Of a stretch of 64,000 nt of DNA, positions 14,287 to 28,379 are shown piece after piece. The stretch is from Pachypanchax playfairii. Its lineage: Eukaryota; Chordata; Actinopteri; Cyprinodontiformes; Aplocheilidae. Where the stretch lies: NCBI GenBank assembly GCA_006937955.1, contig SSNP01000085.1, positions 536,434-600,433 of the forward strand, written 5' to 3'. Position numbers and translations under genes: made by a program. The notes beneath the pieces were generated by a model that saw nothing but the letters and a program-made list of their open reading frames with translations, was not told the origin of the DNA and ran no database searches. The first letter of the stretch is position 1; every line of letters starts with the position of its first letter.

Positions 14287-15586
14287 CAAAAATGCGAGCG
14301 CTGAAAACTGATGCCACAACACTTACACTGTGATTCAAGTTCATGTGCAATCAATAAAAATCTATTTATTTGGGAACTAAACAGATCTCTAACAACATAA
14401 TAAGCTTTACAGACAGATCTTTAAATGCTAAGAAAAGGTAATGCGGCATTTCACAACCAATGTCATTTTAAAAAAGGGCAAGTATTGATTCTACATTGTG
14501 AAAGGTATAGTTAATCCACACCTAGAACCTTTTATATATGTGTGCTGCATGCTTAGTCAAACAGTCCCACTGCAAAGCCCTGCCAAGTTAGCTAAGTACA
14601 TATCACACAATATTGTGTGTGACATGTCCACAGAGGTTATGGGAAGTGGTGAGACGGAGCGTTGGCAATTATATATGCATGGAAGGTAAAAGGAAAGGAG
14701 CTGGACTTCTAGTGAGAGACTAACAATCTAAAATCCTTCCTGGGTTAGTTTGATCCCTCTGGTGTAGTGAAGCAAAAAGCCAATCATTCTTAACCACATA
14801 AAAGTTAACAGAGCATGGCCTGGTATTTAGCTTTATGTTTATCTGTGTTATTAATGTGGGCACGAGGAGCGTGGCCTGTCACTGCAGGTCAGATTGGCAG
14901 GTGCTGATCTGTTCTGACACTGTGATTTCACAGCCTCTTTGCTTTTCTGCTTCAGGAGATTGTAATGATGCCTGTCCTAATGGGGGACTTGAAAACGACA
15001 TATGTGGGAGTAACGTACACCTCAACAACAGTCACAATCACTGCCCTGTCCATTAAAATACAATTTTCACGAGTTATTTTATTATTTTTTTGGACAAAGA
15101 AGAAAACTGTGATGTGTTGTATTCTATTTACTAAGTGTTGAAAACCACAATTCTTTGACCTGTTAAATAGGCAGCAATTTGAGAGAAGATAGCATCTGTG
15201 GGATGGATGAGTCGCAGGAGGTGAGAGCCAGATAAAGACATGTGAGCAAGTTTTTAGATGCTGTAGAAAGATGCACTGAAAGTCTTGATTAAGGAATTGA
15301 TAGGGGAGTCTCTGATTAACTAGTGAGCATGATGCACGTCCATGTCTCAGCAAAAACAGACAAATGGAAATATTGTAATGCTATTACAGTTTTGGATTAT
15401 TTCTGTGTTTGCTGAAATATTTTCATTAGAATTGCTCCTTGTTTGAGTTGTTACACACAAGCAGGCATAAATATTTGGACCATATTCAACTCCATGAGTC
15501 AATATCAGTTTATGATTAGCCAATAATTACACTGAACACATAAGCACCAACTGGCAATTAAAATACTCATTTATCTTTTTAATTTC
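14287..15586. other. AT-rich noncoding DNA
   Basis: No gene or recognisable repeat. The minus-strand ORF at 14952-15353 (133 codons) has no recognisable domain and looks like chance. Confidence 0.5.
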
Positions 15587-15836
<250 letters not shown>

Positions 15837-16439
15837 TTTGTTGGACCAGAAGTTTTTCAGCTCACCACATGCCAACGCACATTTAATCCAACTTCTGGCT
15901 GTGCAGGGAGAAGATTCAAACTGGGCATGTGGCTGTGTGTGACTGTGCATGTGGGAGCTGCCCCGACCTAATAGTGAGCAGCTATCAGAGGAGAGAAAGC
16001 AGGAGGTGGAGGAGAGGGGGGTTAAGACAACTGACGCAAGGTAGCATTTGCAATTGGGAGGTTTTGGTTTCAGGCTCTCCAGTCATCAATCATCCCGGGC
16101 CTATTTTGTTCTTTGACAGCTCACTACAAGGCTTGACATTTAACACTCAGGACCCCGGACGGGTCTGTGCTCAAGACAAGGGACTTCAGAAACACAAAAA
16201 TTGAACAGAATGACACTTTCCCCCCTTTGGTAAGTGGCAGAAGTGAAGCAAAGCAGATACAAATTAATAATTCCCATCTGCATCACACTTCACTCGGGTG
16301 AAATTATTGCCCCGTGTTTCCCCCCTTTGCCCCTTACACTGAAACACATAAAACAGCTAAATGAGAGAGTCAAAAGGCCTCCAGGCCCATTAGACTAAAT
16401 GCAAGTACTTTTTATGTCTGGATGGACTCTCTGAACTTT
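15837..16439. other. Noncoding DNA of moderate GC
   Basis: No gene is supported. A plus-strand ORF at 15929-16204 has no recognisable domain. C-rich tracts (CCCCCCTTT) occur at about 16218 and 16320. Confidence 0.45.
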
Positions 16440-16610
16440 GTAAGACTGAACCTTGGAACTCACGAAATCATTAGCAATGTTTTGGAAAAGGAAAACCAAA
16501 TATATTTATTCAGCTTGACATTTCTGATAGCATTGAAACTCAATGGAATCTGGCTTAATTGTAAACAATTCTAATTATCTGCCAATTAAATTACACACAT
16601 TCACTTTTTT
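16440..16610. promoter_or_regulatory. Candidate conserved noncoding element with homeodomain and forkhead motifs
   Basis: The stretch 16555-16593 packs a forkhead core TGTAAACA (16560-16567), and homeodomain-type cores TTAATTG, CTAATTA and CAATTAAATTA within about 40 bp. There is no repeat signature. This density is typical of vertebrate developmental enhancers, but conservation cannot be tested here. Confidence 0.25.
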
Positions 16611-18242
16611 TGTGGATATTTAAATGTTATATTTTGCTACATTTGGTTCTCTGCATTTTTGTGTCAGCAGATCTAATAACCCATGGTACATAAAATATCA
16701 GATTTTGTTGCGTTTCAATTAATATTTGTCAAGGTATTTTCCAATCTTTGTCCAATATTTTGGCAGCCATGTGTTTTTTAATGGGACTTTTTTCAAAAGC
16801 AACCATAATTGGTTGGAAATTATTTTATAACTAAAGAAATATCTATCATCCCATCGCTCTTTTTCACTTACCTGACAAATGATAACTTGATAAAGAGCGT
16901 GATTTTCTTTTTTTGGCTGTTTCCTCTAAGGCCATACAAGTCTCACAGTCTTGGTGTCTTCATGCATTTAGTGGATAGATAGCGATAACATTGCCTGAAC
17001 ATCAGCTGTGTCTATTCACTCTTATGTCAGGGAATTGATAGCTTCTTTTGGATTGTGTGAAGCCACAGAAAATCTCTTCAATCTTTGTGGGTGTGATACG
17101 CTCTGCTTGCTGCATACTAAACATGTTGCCAGACAACTGGTCATGTCTTAACTGTGAAACTGGCAACTATTGTTCGTGTTGCTATTGAACATGCCTCCAA
17201 GGACTCCAGGGGCAACCTTTCATCTTGCACAAGGTACCAGGGATCTTAAACTATTCCAACAATGTGTTAAAGTGTTTTGGTATTGTGATATGACGCATAC
17301 TAGTTCCCTCCTTGTTAACTTCAGTTTGGATTTTTGCAACTCTTGCTAATTTTTTACTTTTAATGACACAACAAATTTTGCAAGACATACACGTGCATGC
17401 ATGCCTATAGGCAACCATGGCAGTCCCTATTGTTATCCAGACATTGTCGTGTCATCGTACAAAAACCTGTGTTTCTGAGAAAGCTTCATCAGATTATGAC
17501 CAAAGCCGAGCCAGTCCTGCAACACTCCACTAGCTGCACCATATGGTTGGGTCCTAAAGCCATGGGTGGAGGGTTTAATGACAGAGCGGATGTGCAGCGC
17601 ACATGCCGAGGGATGCTGGGGGATGGGCTAAAAAAATACTCATCAAGTCTTTGGCCTGGAAAGGCTGCACAAGGTCAGCTGTAGAGTAAAAGCAGGATGA
17701 GGGGGCCAGACATGTCAGCAACAAAAGGCAGGTGACCAGAGTGAAACTTTGTACAAAAAAAATGCACAATCAAGTATTTTACCACCTTGTAACTTTCAAA
17801 ACATTTTTCCATGTGTGTTGCTATTCACCCACTCATCCAACTGCTGACCTGTTTTCTCTCAAACACATAAGGTTGATAGTTTAGGCATATTACCAAAATA
17901 TAGTGTCATGGAGATCCAATCCTCTTGGCAAATATGCACAGCTGCCAAAGTGGGGTGTGGGGATGAGTCAACAGAGATGGACTCATAATTAATGTTTACT
18001 GAGGCTGATGCCACTGCATGACATTTCTACTGCTGCACGACTTGTTCACTGACCACAAATAATCCCCTATAAACACTTTCATAGTCTGACATCGCTCCTT
18101 TAGAGCCAGAAACATGTTTAAACATTAATTCTAGGTTCAATCACAAATCAGCAGCTCAATGCTTCAACTCAGCAGCTTGTTGACTTGACATAGAAAACAA
18201 TGGACTGCAATACTATAGCCAATTTGATGACATCCCTGCCCT
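16611..18242. other. Noncoding DNA
   Basis: Unique AT-rich sequence with no supportable gene. The 95-codon ORF at 17397-17684 has no recognisable domain. Confidence 0.5.
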
Positions 18243-18276
18243 AAATAAATAAATAAATAAATGATAATAATAATAA
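18243..18276. repeat. Short (AAAT)n / (ATA)n microsatellite
   Basis: About five AAAT units followed by ATA/TAA trinucleotide units. Confidence 0.9.
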
Positions 18277-18559
18277 AGGCTTTAGGGGTGTTTTTTTACA
18301 GTTCGTGCCAGCACAGACACAGTGTTAGGTCATGTTAACCGAGCGGTGGCAGCAGGGGATATGGGTCAGTCTGAGGTGTAAGACAGGAGGGCAAATGATT
18401 GATGGAGTTGTGGTTGGTCTATAAAGGTCTGCAAAGAGTGCTCGGAGATAATCAGGGAGAGGGTTTCTGTGGGCCTCATAACCCCACACAAACACGTGCA
18501 CACATACGCTGACTCAAGAGAGAGAGATGAGACGGGAGCTTCCGAATTATCAAGCAGAC

Positions 18560-18910
18560 TGAGGCACTGGTGATGAAATTCTGAAGGTCGCGCGTAACAA
18601 GAGGCACCTTACAAGGGTCGCAACCTTTTCCTCGCTGGGTGTTTTGTTCTTTGTACCTCCCTCACAACATCACCTTCCCACCTTTGTGTTCATCGGGAGG
18701 CAGGTGAGTGGGGGAGTTGTGTTACATCCCTGTTTATCTGTTCATGACCTCTAGTCGGCAATTCTGCACTTGATAAGAGGAGGGCTCGCCTCATAATGTG
18801 CACGGCAGCTGATATCAGCCCTGTATCCTTGTGAAATTGATTACCGAGGCTCGGGGAGCGTGCAGAATATAATAAATAGAGATGACACATAAGGCACACA
18901 TGGACTTGTA
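18560..18910. promoter_or_regulatory. Candidate conserved noncoding element
   Basis: A GC-richer, non-repetitive stretch containing CAGCTGATATCAGC-type E-box/palindromic sequence (18807-18819), AAATTGATTACCG and a GATA-type TGATAAG. No open frame looks coding. Called only on texture and motif density. Confidence 0.2.
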
Positions 18911-19821
18911 GGCTGATGGGTAACACCGCCTCAGCAATTACCTGCTACCCACTTAAAACAGGGGTCATACAGGGCAGGCTGGCAGTGGAAGGAGTTATGG
19001 TTATTTCTTATTTTCTCTGCAGGGTGAGACACTGTGAAAGATTTCTCTCCCTCTGCCTACAGTATGTGTGTGTTTATGAGCAGGTTTGTGTGTTTGCATG
19101 TGTTTGTGTGAGGGAGACAGTAAGGGCAGAGAGGTTCAGATCTGTAAGGCCAAATAAGTGTAGTTTACACACAATAGTATTGTTGCACAAACTCTCACTT
19201 TGAACCATATTAAAACTTGTTATTGTAAAGGGAAAACTGAACTCTGTCGATTTGTGAAATATAAAATGTATTCGCTCAATGATGACATTTACGGTTACAT
19301 TTTTCCTCAGCTTGTTAGTTCTCTAAACGACACTGAAAAAATGTTTGAAGTAGATATAATTATACTGTACATTTTTATCCAGAGGCAGTTTGCTTTTTTT
19401 TTCTGTTTCATTATATTTAATGTGGTATTTCCTGCTCTGCAGATAAAGAATGTTAATGGGTGAAAATCCTAAAAACAAATAAAACGATGCTTTGAACGCA
19501 GAGTCGGTGCGACTGAGAATGGCAAATGAAAAAGGATAAACAGTCCATAATAGAAAGAGCTGCACACGCAGTACAGTTTTTCTTTAACTTAATTTAAGAT
19601 GATTATGTCAATGAAAAGGAAAAAAAAAATACAGAGAATTGAATATTTCTCTGTAGTTATTAGCAACATAGTAGCAAATAATTTGTTGATACAGTCATGA
19701 TAATTACTGGCAAAGAAAACAATTTCAGAAATCAGAAATATTATATCAGGATGGCTAAAAAATAAATAAATTACATATGGACTGTTTCATTGAAGAGACA
19801 GAAAAGTCCATATTAAGAAAT
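18911..19821. other. AT-rich noncoding DNA
   Basis: Contains a short imperfect TGTGTG-rich tract at about 19060-19110. No supportable gene. Confidence 0.5.
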
Positions 19822-19849
19822 TGTGTGTGTGTGTGTGGGGGGGGGGGGG
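19822..19849. repeat. (TG)8 followed by a run of 13 G
   Basis: Read directly. The homopolymer G run could form G-quadruplex structures and is also error-prone in sequencing. Confidence 0.9.
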
Positions 19850-20116
19850 TTCACAGTGTAACACACAGAGAAATGTCAAAGGTATTTACAACAGATTGTT
19901 GTTAACACTAAAGACACGAGAACATGCAAAATATACATTAGAAAATGGTGTTTTGATCATAGCTGACAAAATTAGAATATTATTTATTGCAGCAAGGGGA
20001 ATTTTAGCATCTGACCTTTAAGGGTCAAGCAGCTGATAAGGGGCTGCCATGTTTATCTAGTTTTGAAGGGTTATTCTATGTTTCTGTGTAAATGTTGCAA
20101 ATAATCGCTGTTTTAA

Positions 20117-20628
20117 AGGTGGAATATGGAACACAAACACCAGAGCTACATCCGGTACACAGCTGCTGTAGTAAAAACAAAACAAGGCCTCGAGCCATCG
20201 GGGTGCCAGGCTCGCGACCTCTGCATGCGCTCCAATGCAGCGAAAATTACTTACCCAAACCCAGTCTGGCCCCCAATCCTCTCCAGTTGCTCTTCTCCCG
20301 AGAAGGACAACAAAATCCCCAATGCTCTGAAGCAGCTTCTCAACTGCCGACTCCGCCCCCCCTCCACAGTACCAGCCTCGCTATTATGGACTATTCACTG
20401 TAATAGGCAACCGGCAACGGTGCCCGCTACTCTGCCCGCTATTGGCTGGTAGATGTAAACATAATGCCAACGTTGTGCCTGTCAGAATAAATATTTTATT
20501 ATATTTTACTTCAAATATCATTTTTAAAGTAAATACTGTATTTTCATTCTGCAACCATCTAAACAGCTTGCTGAGGTATTATTTCGTTAAAAATATTGCT
20601 TTATATGAAAATGTTCCAGATTTGACCT
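20117..20628. mobile_element. TTAA-flanked MITE, family 2, copy A (512 bp)
   Basis: Begins AGGTGGAATATG right after a TTAA (20113-20116) and ends GACCT before a TTAA (20629-20632); the right inverted end is degraded. The interior aligns along its length with the reverse complement of 47901-48496. Shared blocks include GTGCCAGGCT, CTCTGGCCCCCAATCCTCT-like sequence, ACAGTACCAGCCTC and ATTGGCTGGTAGATGTAAAC. It has no transposase. The TTAA target and AGG start match what I know of T2/Kolobok-type MITEs; that superfamily call is inference, and piggyBac also uses TTAA. ORFs inside it are shadows. Confidence 0.75.
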
Positions 20629-20639
20629 TTAACTGTTGT

Positions 20640-20840
20640 AGGTACCTTCTTGAGCTACATCTGATATAGAAATGGTGTTTGTGAGGACTGATGAGCTAAC
20701 AGCTACACCAAACACAGCCAGTAGCAAAGTGTAATACTGAAACGACTGATCGCCAAATTTTAAAGCCGTTCCTACAAATTAATAATCTTTTCACCAAAGT
20801 TAATTTTGCATTACACTGTTATTTGTATAAAATTCTTCAG
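20640..20840 (+). repeat. Dispersed repeat fragment, related to 43534-43880
   Basis: Contains the 19-mer GACTGATGAGCTAACAGCT at 20686-20704, found again at 43688-43706, followed in both by a loosely similar stretch ending near TTTTGCATTA. This suggests two old copies of one unnamed repeat. Confidence 0.4.
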
Positions 20841-23800
20841 TAATTTACAAGCATGTTTATCACCAGCAGCAAAATATAAGACTTTCAGTGTATCCAGGGA
20901 TCAAGTCAGACAGGAACTCATTAATATTTCTAACTAAAACAGTTAAATAACCAAAATATTAATTTAAGATAATTCAGAGTGGGTTAATATTTGCTGATGG
21001 CAGCTGGTGATCTGTGATTTATCCCTCTACATGCACAAACAAGCTAAACTCCTCAATAAATCAGTAGATTCTCTAAAAACTAATATGTGACTCAGATTTA
21101 GGGTGTTTGATAATAACTCATGAGAGATTTGTCTTCAAATATGTAATAACGTAAACTCAGACTGCTCAGGCTGTCTCAAGTTATTAAAGATATGTATTAA
21201 AGGTTGTATCAAAATGCTAAGAAACATAATAAAGACTAACATTTACAAATTCTAACAAACACAGGAATAACCAGTTCATTTTCCCAAAGGGCCACATACA
21301 GTAAGTAACTGTGACTGTTGTGCAGGGCTGGACATGTAAACTTAACTGTTTCAAAATAACAATGTGTTGAAAAAACAGTAAATATGAAGCAGTAAACATG
21401 AAGCATGTTAGAAAAATACAGATATTGATATCTGCTATTGATTAGGCAATAAAGTTCTGAAAAAGTCACATTTTGAACAGATTTGATATGTTTTATTTAA
21501 CACTCACGATTCTTTATTGTTTGTTTTTTTGTGTATTTTTTTTAAACTTATTTTGTTTGTTTAGATTTAGATCTAATCCTCTTCCATGCTCCAATGATTT
21601 CCATATTGTAGCTTATTGGCTTGATAGTTGCTCCTCAACCTGGAAATGACAAAACATGATAAAAAAAAAAAAACCCTCCCAGTTAAAAAGTATTTAGCAT
21701 ACTTCATTTGGAGCCACGTATTTTTTTACCAGAAAAAAATACATATTTTACTATCCAAAATTGTAATTAAAAAGGCCAACCTGTTGCAAACACAATAGAA
21801 TTCAATTTCAGTAAAACCTGTTTTGCCCAAAAGGAAAATAAATGCACGGTAACATTTAAAAGAATTAGATTAGTCTGAGTGCTCAAAGCTTTTAGCCTTG
21901 TGTTGTGTTTAAAGCGAAATCATCACCATTACAGCTGATTGTGTGATGCACATCAAGCTGTCCAAAAAGCAGATGTGTCTATTCATGCTCATAAAGTTTC
22001 CACCTGAGATATCTTAGTGACTGCAGTCTGCAGAGGGAAGTTCATTTCAAAAACAGCCACTCCAGTGTCTTAATGTTAGCATAAAGCGGGCTATGTAGAT
22101 GTGGTGCTCGGCCGTTTCAATGAAGAAATCTGAATGGCTGTAAGCTGCCAGGCAAACCTTTATATCTATTTGTTCCACTTGTCTGGCTCTCAATGAGTTT
22201 AATCAGCTGAGAAGAAGCTGTGAGGGGGGGGTGTTGCCTTGCCCGCCCATACATTAGAGAGCCCCCTTCTTGCACTGCACACTCACACTCAAATACACAC
22301 ACAAGACCACAGCCCCATTCTGCGCGCATCGATGTGAGACTTGAGGTTCTCCCTCTCCCCTGTTGCCTTACGGATTATCAAGTACACTTCAATTACTGCC
22401 GATCGATACACTCCTGGCTGCAAAAGGGAGTGTGAAGGAAATTAGACAGACTTTGGGTATGGCTGTGACTACAAAGCAATGGATTAACACTGATATGCAT
22501 CTCTTCATTTACATCAGGAATGGGCCCATTCTCCATCAGCATACGGCACTCTCTTCTGAGCGGACGCACATTCACAGGGGTTTTAAGGGGACTTTTTGAA
22601 AGATTGCCTCTTTAAGTGCTGGGCAAGGTGAGGGCAGGCCCGTCATATACCGTGGGAGGGGATTACTACAGTCACTATGGTAAACGAGCCACTGTAACCA
22701 GGGTTTCAACCTAAAATCAAGAAAAAAGGGGTCTTGTGTAGAACCATTAATGTCATCATGATAATACCATGTCTTTGTAGGAGAGTAGTGTGTGTCTTTA
22801 AATGTGTGTTGGCCTCCAAATTGGCCAGCACTCAGTAAATGATTAAAGACACTCTAATCCCACAGTACTTCAACACTAAGATTTATAATCCAGCCCGGCT
22901 CAAATATTAGCTGTAAAAGAAAAGAAAGAAGCATTTCCACTGCTACAAAATTGCTTGTCAGCAGATAATACAATGGGCTAGGAAATAATGCTGGAGTACT
23001 TGTCCTCCTCAACTGAGAGGAAAGGGAAATGAAAGCAGTACTGTGGAAGAGGATAAAAAAGAAGTAAAAGTGTAGGAAGAGATAAGCAGTGGCTGTATCC
23101 CCCTGAGGCAGCCTGTGAAGGTCTACCAGGCGCGGCCCCTGCCTCTGAACCCCCTCCAGGTCATCTGCCCTTACTCTCCCGCCCTTCCTCTCTGCAGAGG
23201 CAGTAAAAACACTCCAACACCTGGGTTCCCCCTCTGTTGTGTGCGAGCTGCAGCACAACACACCTCTGATACATTTTTCACACAGACAAGAGCTTGCCCA
23301 CAAACAAAGGGAGCTTTGTCATAAAAAACCTCCTGATAGGCTGATGAGATGACCAGCCTTGTCCTATGATGAATGCCATTACAACATCTGTAAATAGATT
23401 TTTATTGAATGACCTTCAAACATTCCTGAAACATAATGCTGCTGATTTGAAGTCCAAAAAGGCCACAGGGCTTGATAATCATTTTTGAGAAAACATATGC
23501 ATGTTTTCAAATTAATTAGGGCTTTAAATGGGAGTGTGAAGCTTGTTTGTTCTTCTCACAATCATTTATATTTGTCCATCACCAAAGCCTGTGCATTAAC
23601 AAGACCCACTGAACCATATCCACTTCTCTCATCTCGGGGTCAGAGTCACATTACACACTCCTACCAATAGTGGGAGTTCAGTTTTGCATCTAAAATGCCT
23701 CTTTCCAAATAAAGATGCCTCTTCATTGAAAGCTCCTCACTCCACCATGAATTTTGTCCCTCTATCCCACCCACCCACCTCCTTCCCCTCCCACAGCAAT

Positions 23801-26800
23801 CTGTCCTGCCAGCTCCCATGGTTTGTCTTTGGAAGTGATCCGTCCCCGAGCGTTGAGCAGAGCCATTTCATGTTCACATCAGCCCCAGAGGCATTCCTGC
23901 CTGCCCACTACTCTTGCTTTCTTTTGTCAGCCAAATGGATACCAATTAAATCAACTGTTCTCCAATTAGAATTTGGAAGAATCTATCTTGTTCAGTGTTC
24001 TAAATCCCACCGCTTGACTTCTTTCTCTCATGTAGCTCCTTTTCATGGAATCAGTTACAGAGAAAATGAGGGTTGTTTCTTTCCTGCAATAGGATACTCC
24101 TGGGTTTCTTTGGGATTTTTTTTTCTGTTTGTTCGATATGTTAATAGAGCATTTAGTCAAATGTTTATAGGACTATCCACGAGGGACATTATTAAGGAGG
24201 GAACTAGTCAGTTCTGGGGATAAGGAATCAAGACTTCAGTAAAAAAAGGCAACAAAAACCCCCAAACCATGAAAACATGGTAACTATTAATGGCGGCAAT
24301 TTTGAACAGGAGGTTTTGTTTCAACTCTGACTCTCCAAGGCAACGTTTTCTTCCATTTTTTTTTCTGTTTAGGAATAAAATAGAAATCTTTCTGTGTGCA
24401 AAGACGTTTTTCAGAAACCTTCACTCTCTTTCATCCCTCACACAGAGGTCTTTATTTGATTAAAATGAGGGGATGTCTTAATTTGTAAACACAGACAGCA
24501 AATGGCTTGGACTTGAGCCACATCATTATTGCCTATTAGTTGTGTTCAGAAAGTATGCCCCATTGTGTTTCATATGATTAGGCAACACCCCCTACCGCCG
24601 CTCAAAATCACATCCAGCTAAACAAACCAGTCGCTTCCTGTTGAGCGACGATTCAATTCCCAGACACCGGTTTGGAACCTCTGTAGCCTGCCATCATCCA
24701 TATTTGAACTTCTTCTCCTGCTTCAGACCAACTTAAGATGAACAAGCTACTTGTTTGTTTAAAAGTTCAGCAATCAGACCCCCTGAGGTGATTCAGTTAT
24801 AGAAAAAACAATGTTACTGATTGTACTTGCAATGCACAGACAATAAACGGAACCTGGTTAATGTGGTCAACCGGATTTACTCTTGATTAATTGAATCCAA
24901 AATAATTTACATGGAACAACCTAATTTAGGAAGCTGTGAAGCCAGACATCGTCATTTAGCAGAACTTTTATACCAAAATAAGAGCAAAATCATACCAAAT
25001 CAAAAATCTTCTTGTGCAAATTGCTGTTATTTAAACCAGGATTCATATCACATCACAACAGCTTATGTCACCAGACAATTTTTGGTAACTTGTTCAGTAG
25101 GGTCTTCTACATGAAGGATTAGTATGCAAAATAGTGCTGCTTGGACACTTCTGTTTTTTTTAATGTTTGACGGCCCCCTACTTTTACTTTGTTATGCTTA
25201 TCTGCTCTGAGGACGGCGCCTCATTGTGTCTGAACAATAGCAGCCTTCTGATGTCCATCACACAGCAAAGATGGTAACTGACACCACATAACAACACAGT
25301 TAAAAATCGTACAAGTGTTTGCAAACTTGAGACTTTCTCCTTTCAGAGATACGCAACATGTGGGACTTCTGTGATGAAATTAGTCACTCTTCAATTTGTA
25401 GTTTGGGCCAATGAAAAATGCTACATAACCTTTCTTAGGCCTGTTACGTGATGGACTAGAGAGAGACCAGGTGTGTTAATAAGAGTTTTCCACTTAGAGG
25501 AAGTTCTATTTCCATGTTCCGATACTTGTGCTTTTCTTTTTCCTTTAAGCTAAATATCTGTAATAAAAAGGCCTCTTTTGCTTTTCTGGGGTTTGAATAG
25601 ATGGATTATATTTAATTGTTACTCATGATCCTTGCATTATGAATAAACTACAATGTTTGTATGAATGCTGTGAAATATATTTTTTAGCTTGTTTCATATT
25701 TTGATTATCAGATTTTTTTTTTCTGTCTCCAGTCAGTCACATCTTCACTTCAGATGTTGAAAACCCCTCCCAAAGTTTCTCATGCACTTTCTTAGGCACA
25801 TAAACCCGGTGAGGATAGTTCCAGAAACTCACAAAAACTCTCTGTTGACTGTTTTCAGAGATTCGTTTTTTTGGTTAAATAGCAAAACCTTGAAACTCTC
25901 GCAAGAGAGCTGAGAGTTGATGCAAGTTTTTTGCGACATTTTGTGAATCTTATTCAGATTCATATGTCGATTACAATTTGTGACCAGCCATTCATTGTTC
26001 AGATAATTGTTATTTTTACAAACTATTTTCCTATTAAAACTGGATGCTTTACATTATTTAAAGAAAAACTATAAAAAAATGAATCTCCACAGAACAACTA
26101 CATGCACTTCACATGTGAAAGTCACTGGTGAAAACATGAGAAATTAACATGTTTAGTATGTTCACTGTAGCAACATCTAATTATCACTGAAATGAAAAGT
26201 ATATCATCTAAACAATAAACTTCGAGTCATAAAATTATGTCGTTTGAACTGGTAAATTATATTAAACATTTGCTGCACTAAAATGAACATTTGATAAACA
26301 ATTCTGATATTAAACTAAACAAAAACAGAAGTGCTGAAGATAAAAAACAGATCAGAATAAAACATTGTGACACTGGCTGTGATTTCTATGCAGTAAAATA
26401 TGGTTTTAACATCATATTTTTTGGAACAATACTATAAATCTAATGATGAAATACATTCAATTAAAATAAAACTATTCAAATAAATATATTGTTAGTTGGT
26501 TTACTTGCTCTTTTCCCAAACCTGTACCTCAGAGCTGAATTTCTGAATGCCTCCAGTCCGGAAACCGGCTGACCGGCTCCTAATGAACACCAAAATACAC
26601 CACTTGTTATTCCAGCTGCTGATACAGGCTGCTTACATAGTGTATAAAAACAGGGAGAACATACTCTAATTTTCACTCTTCAAAGTAACTTGATTTATAT
26701 CACGCAAAACAGAATTAATATGCATAATTTGTGTCACATGGAAAACATTTCCAAACATTAGTGCTGCAGTTGCATTAGAGTGGTATTCAGCTGGGTCTCC

Positions 26801-27400
26801 TAAATAAGTGGTCATTACCACCCACAGTTTGAATCTTCATTCTCCGTAAGGTAAATACAGCAAAAGGAACAATCACATAGTTTTTTTTTGTCCTTTAATT
26901 CCAGTAGAGGAAAATGAAAAAGAAAGAAAAAAAAAACAATTAAAAATTCCTACCCCTTCCCATTCCCACGCATTTTTTGGCAGAGCTCTACAGATGATCT
27001 CCAGAGGCTTTGCTTCTTGAAGAACTTGTCAGGAAAAGATCAACATTTCCCAGGGATGAGTGTGGGTGAAAGTGAGAAGGAAACTAAAAAACAGAGCAGA
27101 GGTTTGAGTGCAAGCCAAGAAGTGTGAATTCAAAGTGAAAAGAAGAGTTCATGTATTGATAAGGGGGAAGACTTGGGGTTAAGAATCTGAGGAGTGGGTT
27201 CATGGTGCAGGGGGTTTGTTATATTCACACAGAGAGAAAAGAAAAGATACAAGTGAATAGAAAATTGGCACCTATCTGTCAAAGATCTCAAGTAGACTTT
27301 TGTATAATAAGAGACGTGAAGGAATTAAGGAACTGAGGGAGAAATATAGATCCTTTAATGTCACTTTTGTGCTTCTAACTCTGACCTGCTGAACGCAAGT
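20841..27400. other. Noncoding DNA with conserved-looking patches
   Basis: About 6.5 kb without a supportable gene. GC-richer, non-repetitive patches at 22120-22640, 23090-23330 and 23560-24230 could be regulatory elements. The longest ORF not in a transposon (23684-24223, plus strand, 179 codons) is rich in S, P and F, has no domain I recognise, and overlaps a 64-codon ORF on the other strand; I do not call it a gene. 25600-26480 is very AT-rich. Confidence 0.45.
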
Positions 27401-28142
27401 GCATTGCTAATCAGTTTAACTCTGTTATACCGGTTCAGCCCTGCAGTTTCACATGATGGGAGCTTGACAGCAGTGCCAGGCCCACTCTCGAGTCAGTGTG
27501 GCCTGCAGCTCAGACCGGGGCAAAAGCCCCGACCTCAGAGGCATACTGACCTGGCAGGGGACGCGTCTCATGGCATTTTGACATCAGGTTCAGTCACAAA
27601 AGATTTTTCTCCACCAGCATCTTATAGACCACTCAACCTGCCACTATTATCATACCATGCGTATTCAAATGAGGGTTCATTGCTTTTGTTTGTTGATTTG
27701 TCTTTGGTGACATTTTGTTGATAGACTAGGTCAGTCCTGTGAACAGTGGGTCACAAGCTGACAAAAATGTCAAAACCAGTTTCCTTGGCTTTTAGATATT
27801 AACACACAGCATGCTTCAGCTTGGAGGCAAATGAGTGACTGAAACACATCCCTGAAACTCTAAATAGCTTCATATCTACATCGCAATTTCTATTTGTCGC
27901 ATAAATATACAAAACTGGAATAATTTCATACAAGACAGACCAGTGGATTCCGTGTTAAAATACATTTAAAATTAAATTACCTTCCTGTTTTTAAACACTG
28001 TTTTGACTAATAATTTAATTCGAGGATTATTATCTTGTTTTCTCTCAGTCTGCCTTGGACACATTCGTCTCATGGGATCTGGAAGCATCTCAACAGGAAG
28101 TCACCATCGTCACACCCGTTAGGTCAATAAGCATTTGTGTAT
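27401..28142. other. Noncoding DNA up to a contig gap
   Basis: No supportable gene. A GC-richer patch lies at 27450-27560. The stretch ends in TGTGTAT directly before the 10-N gap. Confidence 0.5.
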
Positions 28143-28152
28143 NNNNNNNNNN
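28143..28152. other. Assembly gap (10 N)
   Basis: Ten N bases. The sequence immediately to its right is an inverted copy of the far flank of the Tc1 element, so the join is suspect. Confidence 0.99.
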
Positions 28153-28379
28153 AAATGCAGAAAGTGAAAGTTAAAGATATTGTGTTCATGCTGGGGAATC
28201 TAATGTGGCGTCTAAGTGGTTCACTGTATTCATTCCAAAGTACAAAACCACAACAAGCTGGAAAACCAACAAAAACAAACGCTTATCTTTGTAGGGCAGC
28301 ACTAAAAACTGACATTTTCAAAGCACTCCAGAAGATAAAGAGCACAAGGCGTAAGGGAATACATTTGTCTGCATTTATA
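28153..28379. repeat. Inverted copy of the Tc1 right flank (probable mis-assembly)
   Basis: These 227 bp are the exact reverse complement of 29982-30208, the sequence to the right of the Tc1 element. They include the TA target site and are not part of the transposon. The 88-codon ORFs on each side (28137-28421 plus, 29940-30206 minus) are the same translation read twice and not a gene. Confidence 0.9.

Noticed and set aside
23684..24223. 179-codon plus-strand ORF, the longest outside the transposon and apart from the N-filled frames
   Set aside because: Low-complexity S/P/F-rich content, poly-T inside the frame, no domain and no splice or promoter context. One such ORF in 64 kb is expected by chance.
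27745..27775. CAGTGGGTCACAAGCTGAC as a possible hAT terminus
   Set aside because: No matching inverted end or target duplication.
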